A DNA stretch of 64,000 bases, taken from NCBI GenBank assembly GCA_963771985.1, contig CAVYVO010000032.1, positions 496,001-560,000 of the forward strand, given 5' to 3'. The position numbers and the translations under genes are program-made. This document shows, in pieces, positions 57,657-64,000 of the stretch. This stretch comes from Trebonia sp963771985. Lineage in GTDB: Bacteria; Actinomycetota; Actinomycetes; Streptosporangiales; Streptosporangiaceae. Position 1 is the first letter of the stretch; every line of letters begins with the position of its first letter. The notes under the pieces are model-generated. The model searched no databases. It saw nothing but the letters and a program-made list of their open reading frames with translations, and was not told the DNA's origin.

Positions 57657-57873
57657 GCAGGAAGACGAGGGCGCGCTCGCAGATCTGGACAGGCACCCCG
57701 GCCACCGAGGCGTAACCCATCGACTCAGGAATCAGCAGCGCGGCCACGCTGATGGCCGCGATCAGGTCGGGGGCGAACGACGACCCCAGTCGTACTTCGG
57801 CAACCAGGCGCCGATCGGGAACCACCGCTCGAGGCTGCTGGGCCTGGTGGGCCGGGCCACGACTTGATCGGCC
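57657..57873 (-). pseudogene. SulP-type anion transporter, N-terminal remnant
   Basis: ATG 57873 after AGGAAGG gives LERWFPIGAWLPKYDWGR, and a second frame continues SFAPDLIAAISVAALLIPESMGYASVAGVPVQI. Both are the conserved start of SulP/SLC26 sulfate and bicarbonate transporters. One base is missing near 57795, and the gene is lost after about 65 residues where the tandem repeat and IS110 begin. Confidence 0.8.
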
Positions 57874-57891
57874 ATGCCAGTGCCTTCCTGT

Positions 57892-59193
57892 TCATCTGGC
57901 CGATCTGGCGCCGTGGCAGTGCTTCCACTTGCGGCCATTGCCGCAGGGGCAGGGGTCGTTGCGGCCGCGCAGCGCGTCGCGCCGGGCGTAGGTGCCCATG
58001 AGCTCGGCCGGGGCCCGGTTTGCCCGCAGCAGCGCGCACATGGTGTCCATGGGCTCGGCGATGTGGTGGAAGAAGTCCTTATAGCCGGGGCAGAGGTAGT
58101 GCTGGCCGGGTTCGCCGTAGGGGGAGGTGGCGAACCGGTCTTTGGGGCAGCCGCCGTTGCAGGCGAACCGGATGTCGCAGTCCCCGCAGTACCGGGTGAG
58201 GGTGTCGTGCTTGTCCTGCCCGAACTTGCGCTGGGCGGGTGAGGCGATCAGCTCCAGCATGTGGGCGTCGTTGATGTTGCCGAGCAGGTAGCCGGGTTCC
58301 ACGTAGTGGTCGCAGGAGTACAGGTCGCCGGTGTGTTCCAGGGCGACCTGGCTGCCGCAGGTCTCGGCGTGCACGCACATGCCGCCGCCCTCGCCGTACC
58401 AGTTGGCCAGCGCGGTGTCGAACATCTGCACGTACACGGTGCCGATATCGCGGCGGACCCATTCCTCGAACACCTCGATCAGGAACCGGCCGTACTGAGC
58501 CGGCCCGACCGAGCGGTGGGTGACCAGGTTCCCCTCCTGGAGATACAGGGGACGCCCCTTCACCCCGCCGCCCCACCCGGTGTCGGCGGCCGGCAGCGTC
58601 GCCTCGGTGGCGCGCTCGATGATCGGGATGAACTGGATGAACCCTGCGCCCAGTTCATCGCGCAAGAACGTATACACCGCCCGGCCGTGGTCCCCGTTGA
58701 CCGCGTGGATGGTGGTCAGCACGTTCCAGTCGACCTGGTGGCGCTTCAGCACCTCCAGGCCCTTCATCACCCGGTCGAAGGTGGGCTTGCCGCCCTTGTC
58801 CACCCGGTAGGCGTCGTGCATCTCAGCCGGGCCGTCGACCGAGATCCCGGCCAGGAACCCGTTTTCCTTCAGGAACTCGCCCCACTCATCGGTCAGCAGG
58901 GTCCCGTTGGTCTGGATCGTGTTCAGGATCCGCTGACCAGGCCGCGCGTACCGGCGCTCCAGCTCGATGGCGCGGCGGAAGAAATCCAGGCCCATCATCG
59001 TCGGCTCGCCGCCCTGCCAGGCGACGACCACCTCCGGTGCCCGCTCGTGGGCCTCCAGCAGCTGGCGCAGGTAGGTCTCCTGCAGATCGGCGGCCATCCG
59101 GAACCGGGACCCCGGATACAGCATCTCCTTGGACAAGAAGAAGCAGTACTCACAGTCAAGGTTGCAGACGGCCCCCGTCGGCTTGGCCATCAC
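57892..59193 (-). CDS. Radical-SAM anaerobic sulfatase-maturase-like enzyme with SEC-C tail
   Basis: The product is about 433 aa; the start is GTG 59193 or ATG 59190, without a clear ribosome site. The 4Fe-4S radical-SAM motif is CNLDCEYC (about residues 10-17) after MAKPTGAV. The SPASM/twitch cluster cysteines follow in CVHAETCGSQVALEHTGDLYSCDHYVEPGYLLGN and RYCGDCDIRFACNGGCPKDRF. The C-terminal 20 residues (GRNDPCPCGNGRKWKHC) form a SEC-C zinc motif. Family members turn a Cys or Ser into formylglycine in sulfatases. No sulfatase gene is in the window, so the substrate is elsewhere or different. Confidence 0.92.
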   Translation of the reverse strand: MMAKPTGAVCNLDCEYCFFLSKEMLYPGSRFRMAADLQETYLRQLLEAHERAPEVVVAWQGGEPTMMGLDFFRRAIELERRYARPGQRILNTIQTNGTLLTDEWGEFLKENGFLAGISVDGPAEMHDAYRVDKGGKPTFDRVMKGLEVLKRHQVDWNVLTTIHAVNGDHGRAVYTFLRDELGAGFIQFIPIIERATEATLPAADTGWGGGVKGRPLYLQEGNLVTHRSVGPAQYGRFLIEVFEEWVRRDIGTVYVQMFDTALANWYGEGGGMCVHAETCGSQVALEHTGDLYSCDHYVEPGYLLGNINDAHMLELIASPAQRKFGQDKHDTLTRYCGDCDIRFACNGGCPKDRFATSPYGEPGQHYLCPGYKDFFHHIAEPMDTMCALLRANRAPAELMGTYARRDALRGRNDPCPCGNGRKWKHCHGARSAR

Positions 59194-59226
59194 GTGAAAC
59201 GCCGGCGGCGCCGGGGCTTGCGACGG

Positions 59227-59525
59227 TCACGGGCCGAGCACCGCCTTGAAGTCGTCGTGCATGCTCACGACCGTCCAGCCGCGCTCCCCCGCCTCGGCCA
59301 GCGCCTTCTCCGCGCCGGTGTCGTAGGCGAACTCGCGGTTGGCGTCGTCGTGGCGGATCAGCAGGCTGAAGCGGGCGGTCTCGAGCATGGGAACATCGCC
59401 ATCGGCGTTGCCGGCCGCCAGGAGCGGCGCGCGCCCGGTTCGCGTCCAGATGTGCTCGGGCTTGCCGGGTCCGTCGTCGATCGGCTGCTCGACGTCCTCG
59501 GTGCGGTACAGCCCTGTCACCCGGG
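59227..59525 (-). pseudogene. HAD-superfamily phosphatase, C-terminal remnant
   Basis: About 95 codons give GLYRTEDVEQPIDDGPGKPEHIWTRTGRAPLLAAGNADGDVPML and EFAYDTGAEKALAEAGERGWTVVSMHDDFKAVLGP. This is the C-terminal third of HAD hydrolases related to phosphoserine phosphatase, with the metal-binding GNADGDVPML. The N-terminal catalytic DxD part is absent; other reading occurs upstream. It is probably a deletion remnant. Confidence 0.65.
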
Positions 59526-59840
59526 TTGCTGGCCCTTCGATCCGGCGGCGGCCCGGCCGACAAGTGGATGACGGCGCCCCGCTGCCCGTCCTGGGCGCGG
59601 GCGGCGGGAGCGTCCCTGCGTGGCTGACGGCGCGGGTCGCCCGGCAGCAATCACGGTGTCGACCTGGCGGAGGAAGTCGATCAGCGAGATCGCTAGGAAC
59701 CCCGCGCCGATCAGCGACAGGATCTGCGCCTCCGGCCGTCCGGTTCTGCGGGCGACCGCGCGGGCGACCGGTCGGGCGGCCACCTTGGTCCAGCCGTTCA
59801 GGCCCGCCTGGCCCATCGCCTCGAAGTTCCATTTCGCCAT
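59517..59840 (-). CDS. Small membrane protein, possibly truncated
   Basis: ATG 59840 has GAGGGGAG upstream. The first about 68 residues look real: MAKWNFEAMGQAGLNGWTKV, then EAQILSLIGAGFLAISLIDFLRQVDTVIAAGRP with one membrane helix. The remaining 40 residues are Arg/Pro/Gly-rich and overlap the HAD remnant, suggesting the true 3' end was lost in a deletion joining the two. I do not recognise a family. Confidence 0.5.
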   Translation of the reverse strand: MAKWNFEAMGQAGLNGWTKVAARPVARAVARRTGRPEAQILSLIGAGFLAISLIDFLRQVDTVIAAGRPAPSATQGRSRRPRPGRAAGRRHPLVGRAAAGSKGQQPG

Positions 59841-59898
59841 CCGCGCCGCTCCCCTCTGATGCCGCGGGCCGGTTTCCCGGTGCATCCCCCGGCCTTCA

Positions 59899-60327
59899 CT
59901 AGCAATTGCTTGATATGGCGCTCTGGAGATCGCTCGCCGAGCTCTTCACCTGGACGACCGATGAGGCGACAGCCGTAGCCGCGGTCGCGGGGGGCTGGCC
60001 CTTCGCCGACGTGATCGCGGTCTGCAGGCCGGACAGCGCGCTGTTCAGTGCCGTGGTCTGCGATGGGAACGCCGACTTCGCGTCGGTGGCGAACGTCTTG
60101 GCGTCGGACTGGACGCTGCTCAGCGCGGTCTGCAGCGAGCCCAGGCCGTTCGTGGCGACGTCGACATTGCCGAGGTTCTGGACAGAGGTCTTGAGCTGGC
60201 TGGCGTCGTTGCAGTAAGCCGGCGTGCTGCTGCTGCACCCGGCGGCCAGTCCGGACAAGGCCAGGACCAAGACGGCGGCCGGGAACAGCGCCCATCTGCC
60301 TGGGCCTGCCCGATGTACTCGTCTCAT
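59899..60327 (-). CDS. Small secreted lipoprotein
   Basis: This 142-aa protein starts at ATG 60327. It has a signal peptide ending in the lipobox LAAGC (Cys about 31: LVLALSGLAAGCSSSTPAYC). The mature part is helical and Ala/Ser/Thr-rich (ASQLKTSVQNLGNV, FATDAKSAFPSQTTALNSALSGLQTAITSAKG, SDLQSAISSNC) with cysteines near both ends that could form a disulfide. Similar lipoproteins occur widely in actinomycetes without known function. Confidence 0.85.
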   Translation of the reverse strand: MRRVHRAGPGRWALFPAAVLVLALSGLAAGCSSSTPAYCNDASQLKTSVQNLGNVDVATNGLGSLQTALSSVQSDAKTFATDAKSAFPSQTTALNSALSGLQTAITSAKGQPPATAATAVASSVVQVKSSASDLQSAISSNC

Positions 60328-60396
60328 GTGCCCCCCCGGGTAGGCGACGTTCCGGCCGACACGGCGGGATAGCCATGCCGACCGGGGACCGGCAGG

Positions 60397-60906
60397 TCAG
60401 CTGACTTCGCCGGCGGCTTCCTGGATGGCCTTGTCGATGTCCTTTGGCTTGACGTCGAGTTCCTTGGCGACCTGCTTCTCGGCCTTCAGCGCGGCCTTGT
60501 CCACCGCCTGCTCGATCGTGCTTTCCCCGACGATGACCAGCGCGGCCTGCCCGGCGTCGATGATGTCCCCGAGTTCCTTGCAATCGGAGCGGGACATGCC
60601 GCGCCACAAGTGGCCGCTCACCCCGCCGACGGCCGCCCCGGCCGCGGTGGTGGCGATGATCGCGGGCGGGAACAGGATGCCGATCAGCGCGCCGACCGCG
60701 GCGCCGCCCCACGCCCCGTGCCGGGTGGCCATCTCATCCTTGTTCTCGTGCACCTTGCCGTCGTCGTCCTTGGTGACCACCGCCGCGTCGTAGCTGCCGA
60801 CCGCGCCGACCGCGTGCAGGTCCTTGACCACGTCGTAGTCCGCCCGCGCCGCCACCTCGCTGGGATACGTGCCGATGTAAATGAATACTGACTCGGACTT
60901 CGCCAT
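60397..60906 (-). CDS. DUF1269 stress-associated membrane protein (copy 2)
   Basis: This 169-aa protein starts at ATG 60906 after AGGAGATATGAG. It shares SYDAAVVTKD, GKVHENKDE, ATRHGAWGG, the Gly-rich membrane hairpin, SGHLWRGMSRSDCKELGD and VIVGES with copy 1 at 51242-51748, with roughly 60% identity by eye. It stands alone rather than in an operon with a channel. Confidence 0.9.
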   Translation of the reverse strand: MAKSESVFIYIGTYPSEVAARADYDVVKDLHAVGAVGSYDAAVVTKDDDGKVHENKDEMATRHGAWGGAAVGALIGILFPPAIIATTAAGAAVGGVSGHLWRGMSRSDCKELGDIIDAGQAALVIVGESTIEQAVDKAALKAEKQVAKELDVKPKDIDKAIQEAAGEVS

Positions 60907-61384
60907 CTCATATCTCCTGTTCTGCCCGCATCCGGATGAAGCGGCAGCGGGCCGGCAGCCGGGCCATGCAGACCGCAGCAGCTGGCACCTGCCGTCGGCC
61001 CGGGAGCAAGGCTGTCTTCTCGGTCAATGCCAGGATGCGCGCTGGCGTCATGGCCGCGCGCCACCTCATCGGGGTGATATTTCCGGCCGGCCTGCGGCGG
61101 CTGACCCTCACGGGCGAGTCAGCCGGGCCCGGGTCTTCGGTCAGCCGCCCGCGGGCTCATCTGCCGAGGGCTTGGCGCGCGGCATGATCGCTGCCGGCCG
61201 GGGCGAAGGAGACAGGGCCGTGCCAGCCGACCACGACACCCCGCGCCGGCCCCGGGTTCCCGGCAGGGCCGGCCGGGATCATCCGGCGCCGGCATAAACG
61301 GATCCGCCGCCACGCCGCCCACACCGGATCTCGCGGTGCATCCGCCGGTCCGCTGGTAGGCGGACACGCCCAACTAGGGAGCTG
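60907..61384. other. 478-bp gap, no gene recognised
   Basis: Promoter region of DUF1269 copy 2 and the 3' flank of the CMD gene. ORFs here look like shadows. No strong repeat was seen. Confidence 0.45.
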
Positions 61385-61744
61385 TCAGTGACCGTCTGGT
61401 TCCTCTAGGGCGGCCGCGATGTCATACCCGAGCGCGATCGCCACTTCGGGGGCGGCGGCGACGATCCGGCCGAGCCCGGCCACCGGGGCGATCGCCAGCA
61501 GCACGTCGGCGATCTCGTCCTCGGTCGCGCCCGCCCCTAGCGCCCGGCCGGCGCTCCATTCCAGGCACACCCCTGGTGATCCGATGGCTACCGACACCGC
61601 CACTTGCAGCAGCGCCGCGGTCTTGGGATCCAGGGCCGAAGTCCCGGCCGACCCAAGCCCGAGTCCGGCCTCATCTTGGACGAAGCCTTCCTCGATCATT
61701 GCCAGCCTGCGCAACGTCTCCTGGAATCTCACCGTCAGGCCCAT
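61385..61744 (-). CDS. Carboxymuconolactone decarboxylase-family protein
   Basis: This 119-aa protein starts at ATG 61744 after a perfect AAAGGAGG; an upstream extension is excluded by this. The AhpD/CMD core is visible: LDPKTAALLQVAVSVAIGSPGVCLEWSAGRALGAGATEDEIADVLLAIAPVAGLGRIVAAAPEVAIALGYD. The CxxC of peroxidase-type AhpD is reduced to one Cys, so catalysis is uncertain. The region upstream is a luxR 3' remnant containing MITE copy 2. Confidence 0.85.
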   Translation of the reverse strand: MGLTVRFQETLRRLAMIEEGFVQDEAGLGLGSAGTSALDPKTAALLQVAVSVAIGSPGVCLEWSAGRALGAGATEDEIADVLLAIAPVAGLGRIVAAAPEVAIALGYDIAAALEEPDGH

Positions 61745-61781
61745 GCGGCCTCCTTTGCCGCCGATAGCGGCCGATAGCGTT

Positions 61782-62190
61782 AGTCCACCTCGCGCCGGGG
61801 TGGGTTCCAACGCCCGGATGGGGTGAAAGGCTCGGGTAAGGCAACGTTCCGAAACAAGGTGATTTTCCGGCGTGCCGAGTGCCCGTGATGTGGTTCACTG
61901 GCCCTCCGCGGCCGGTTCCCGGCCAGGGATGCCCGGAATGCGGCTTTTGTGCATGCGGCCTGCCGCTCTGATTGCGATTTCCGGTGCCATGGCGCGGGAA
62001 TCTGCACTCAAAGCCTGGCGGATGCCGGGGAACGGAGCTTCACGTAACGGGAGGTAAGGGTGTGAAACGGGCGGTGTGCCCGACACGCCGCAAACTCAGG
62101 TTGTTCCGGCGTGTTGCCTAATGCCTGCAGGACCCCGAGTTCGCGGGACCGGGAGACGGCCTGGCTGCGTGAGGAGGTTCCCAGCCCTTG
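61782..62190 (-). pseudogene. luxR 3'-end remnant split by MITE copy 2
   Basis: On the minus strand 62190-62122 encodes LGTSSRSQAVSRSRELGVLQA, nearly identical to the end of the MalT-type luxR at 54.7 kb. The homologous tail resumes at 61836-61797 after the MITE. The rest of the gene is gone. The 61782-61797 end recurs at the right edge of the window. Confidence 0.8.
61840..62118 (-). mobile_element. MITE-like element, copy 2 (279 bp)
   Basis: Ends begin GGCAACGTTCCGAAACAA on one side and, on the complement of the other, GGCAACACGCCGGAACAA. The element is flanked by TAA (61837-61839 and 62119-62121). Removing it and one TAA restores the luxR tail as found uninterrupted at 54693. It lacks the internal hairpin of copy 1 but shares both sub-terminal blocks. 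It encodes no credible protein. Confidence 0.85.
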
Positions 62191-62288
62191 CCGGAACCCG
62201 GGGCCGGCGCGGGGTGTCCGTGGTCAGCTGGGACGGCTACGCCGTTTCCTGGTCTGGGACACTAACCTGCTGCGGGGTCTCGGCCGGG

Positions 62289-62800
62289 TTACAACGGTGG
62301 TCTCGGTGCCAGGAGCAGCAAGACGATGCAGAGGGCCAGGATGACGCCCCCGACGGTGATGACTGCCGTCCGGCCCCGCGGACGCGGAAGTGTCCGGTGA
62401 TTCCCACCAGGAACAGCACGCTTGCCAGGTAAACCGTGGTCCGGACGTAGCCGTCGGAAGTGTTGGCCGCTGTCTCGCCGAGCGAGTAGTAGTTATCGGC
62501 GCGAGCATCAAGCAGGTTGGCCTGGACCAGGTCCGGCTGGACATACTGGGGCATGTAGGTGGGGCTGGCGGTGCGTGGAGGTTCGTGAACGGGTACGTCG
62601 CAAGCCAGGCGTTGAACGCGACCAGGAACTGCGGCCGGAAACGCCTCTCGGCCACCCGCATGGCGTTCTCGTTCCCGGCGGCATAGGCCGTGAAGCAGGC
62701 GTTGAATGTCAGCGCGTCGAAGTTCTTCAGGTCGGCGGCCTCGTAGGCGGCCCGGTTCGCCTCCGCGCGCAGGCCCCGGCCCTGACGGACATGTTTCCCC
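62289..62800 (-). pseudogene. Membrane protein remnant with two frameshifts
   Basis: Three frames must be joined: LRAEANRAAYEAADLKNFDALTFNACFTAYAAGNENAMRVAERRFRPQFLVAFNAWLATYPFTNLHAP, then TYMPQYVQPDLVQANLLDARADNYYSLGETAANTSDGYVRTTVYLASVLFLVGITGHFRVRG, then TAVITVGGVILALCIVLLLLAPRP and TAA at 62291-62289. It resembles actinobacterial two-TM proteins with an external helical domain. The N-terminal helix is missing. It is either decayed or affected by several sequence errors. Confidence 0.6.
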
Positions 62801-62831
62801 CGCCCGGCTAGTGTGGCAGCGGCGGCTGGCA

Positions 62832-63155
62832 TCATCTGCGGCCGGGCTCATCGCCGACTGCGGCGTCGGCGTAATTGGGGTCGCCCATTTCACCGTTCGC
62901 TGACGCTGGCTCCAGAACCGAGCCCGTCTCGTCTATGGCAACCGCCCTGGCCCCGGCCAGGGCGGTCCGGGACGCCAGGTAATGGTGACCGCATAGCAGG
63001 AGATCAACGGAATGCGGGCGCGCGGAGCCGGGCGGAATGAGCACCCTGACCACCGGTCTGGCCGGGCAGCAGCAGCCGCGATCAGCAAGAGGGGGCGGTC
63101 CGGACCAGGCAGCCTGGTCATCGACGGCCTCGGCTCCGCGGCGCATGAACCTCAT
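62832..63155 (-). CDS. DUF7455-like small zinc-ribbon-type protein
   Basis: ATG 63155 overlaps the upstream stop (ATGA); ATG 63146 with GAGGATGAGG is equally good. The central part (VRVLIPPGSARPHSVDLLLCGHHYLASRTALAGARAVAIDETGSVLEP) matches small actinobacterial proteins with a CxxC...CxHH zinc site, although the first CxxC reads RGCCCPA here. Function unknown. Confidence 0.6.
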   Translation of the reverse strand: MRFMRRGAEAVDDQAAWSGPPPLADRGCCCPARPVVRVLIPPGSARPHSVDLLLCGHHYLASRTALAGARAVAIDETGSVLEPASANGEMGDPNYADAAVGDEPGRR

Positions 63156-63436
63156 CCTCGTTCACCCAGCGTCAGGCCGCGGCGAGCCGTCCGGGGGTGC
63201 CGCGCCGCGTGCTTCAGGTATGCCGTGATGCCCGCTGCGATCGGATATGGTCCGCGGATCTGCCGCAGTTCCGGCGAGACCTCACGATAATCCAGGTCCG
63301 GGTCATCCCCGCAGTCGCAGCAGACGATCTCGAACTCATCGGTATAACCGCCTTGCGGCCGGCCCTCCACGATGCGGACCGGCCGCCGCCGCAATACCAC
63401 CGTCCAGCCATGCCCGGGCCGGCCCTCGTCATTCAC
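63152..63436 (-). CDS. Conserved hypothetical protein, 94 aa
   Basis: It starts at ATG 63436 and encodes a compact protein: WTVVLRRRPVRIVEGRPQGGYTDEFEIVCCDCGDDPDLDYREVSPELRQIRGPYPIAAGITAYLKHAARH. The sequence resembles a conserved actinomycete family of unknown function; the CCDCGDD motif could bind metal. It is translationally coupled to the following zinc-ribbon-like gene. Confidence 0.7.
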   Translation of the reverse strand: MNDEGRPGHGWTVVLRRRPVRIVEGRPQGGYTDEFEIVCCDCGDDPDLDYREVSPELRQIRGPYPIAAGITAYLKHAARHPRTARRGLTLGERG

Positions 63437-63506
63437 GCCTACCCCCTATGCGAGGCCTCAAGGCTGGTAGCAGTGCTTCCGCTTGCAGATCGCGCACGGT
63501 GCGGTC

Positions 63507-63944
63507 CTAGGCAGCAGCTTCGACGTTCGCGCGGCTGCCGTAGGCGCACAGCCCGTACAGCGCGACCACGTCCACGGCGATGATCATCAGCGCCCAGAAC
63601 GGGTAGGACGGGACGAAGAACATCATGTCGATGGCGTTCAGCCCGACCACGGCAACCGCGAACCAGCGAGCCAGCTGGTTGCCCATCAGGATGCCGCCCG
63701 CCGCGATCAGCTGCAGGACGGACAGGATCAGCGTGACCCAGCCCCAGGCGCGCAGGTCGCCGATCACGTAGTGCGCGTTGGCGACAAAGACGTGCGAGTT
63801 GGCGATCGCGGCGATGCCGTAGATCAGGTTGAAGAAGCCGAGCACCAGCAGCACGACGGACGCGAAGAAGAGCAGGCCGTAACCGCGGCCTTCCGCATCG
63901 CGCCCCCCGGTGCCCCAGGCTGGCTGGGCTGTTGACGACGTCAT
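63507..63944 (-). CDS. DUF7144-type 4-TM membrane protein
   Basis: This 145-aa protein starts at ATG 63944 with GGAGGTCACA upstream. Four helices are clear: LLFFASVVLLVLGFFNLIYGIAAI, WGWVTLILSVLQLIAAGGILM, WFAVAVVGLNAIDMMFFV and FWALMIIAVDVVALYGLCAYG. This is a common actinobacterial stress-island membrane protein of unknown function. Its upstream DNA enters another copy of the luxR tail repeat at the window edge. Confidence 0.85.
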   Translation of the reverse strand: MTSSTAQPAWGTGGRDAEGRGYGLLFFASVVLLVLGFFNLIYGIAAIANSHVFVANAHYVIGDLRAWGWVTLILSVLQLIAAGGILMGNQLARWFAVAVVGLNAIDMMFFVPSYPFWALMIIAVDVVALYGLCAYGSRANVEAAA

Positions 63945-63984
63945 TGTGACCTCCGATGCGTCCTTCCGCTCGCCTTAGGGCACC

Positions 63985-64000
63985 AGTCCACCTCGCGCCG
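63985..64000 (-). repeat. luxR-tail repeat, third copy, cut by window edge
   Basis: AGTCCACCTCGCGCCG is identical to 61782-61797, the outer end of the luxR remnant, and lies 41 bp upstream of the DUF7144-type gene. Confidence 0.75.

Noticed and set aside
63455..63509. Short minus-strand ORF reading PCAICKRKHCY, like a SEC-C zinc motif
   Set aside because: The pattern is too short and degenerate, and there is no start codon with a ribosome site; at most a decayed fragment.

Overview
The window is high-GC DNA (roughly 70% by eye) with GTG starts, 4-bp ATGA overlaps and actinobacterial signature families: a DUF574 SAM methyltransferase, SigE-type sigma factors, ANTAR regulators, DUF1269 and DUF7144-like proteins. 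It is most likely the chromosome of a soil actinomycete near Streptosporangiales or Streptomyces relatives; I cannot name a genus. No rRNA, tRNA, CRISPR array or phage structural gene was seen.

Layout. 0-16 kb holds mixed housekeeping and accessory genes: a broken GH3 glucosidase with a divergent TetR gene, a PPOX-like flavoprotein, a short Rho with an Asn/Gly-rich insert, GNAT and winged-helix proteins, an SDR with an Xre regulator, a SigE-like sigma factor with its membrane partner, an MFS exporter, a YbaK deacylase, an M-box riboswitch leader with a Nramp-related (probably Mg2+) transporter, a DUF574 methyltransferase and a CaiB-type CoA transferase. 16.3-28.4 kb is the centrepiece: a tightly packed operon of two dynamin-like GTPases, a GrpE-like protein, an Hsp70 ATPase without a substrate-binding domain, a possible 28-aa protein, two small P-loop GTPases and a large unknown protein. 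It faces a convergent class III cyclase-like gene and a divergent CHAT protease with a seven-bladed WD40 domain. It looks like a chaperone- and membrane-linked sensor/effector (conflict) system that I cannot match to a named one. 28.5-41.4 kb is regulatory: thiolase, LuxR/NB-ARC regulator, ECF sigma, DUF347-type membrane protein, zinc-free MDR, CheR-PAS, CheB, two GAF proteins (ANTAR) and a PAS-GGDEF protein. 41.8-50.2 kb is alpha-glucan metabolism: two GlgX enzymes and a GH63-like glucosidase. 50.2-64 kb is a stress/dormancy-like island with a K+ channel, two DUF1269 proteins, MalT-type LuxR, radical-SAM maturase, lipoprotein, CMD protein and small conserved proteins. This island is littered with remnants (antiporter, SulP, STAS, HAD, luxR tail) and carries an IS110 element.

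Mobile DNA. A non-coding MITE-like element occurs twice (5539-5959 and 61840-62118). It has about 23-bp terminal inverted repeats and 3-bp target duplications, and one copy can be compared with an uninterrupted homologous site at 54693. The IS110 element has a plausible bridge-RNA fold upstream of its transposase gene.

Quality caveat. At least eight genes are interrupted by single-base frameshifts, three of them a GAAC where GAC restores the frame. This suggests systematic sequencing error for some of them, so interrupted genes outside the clear remnants may be intact in the organism.
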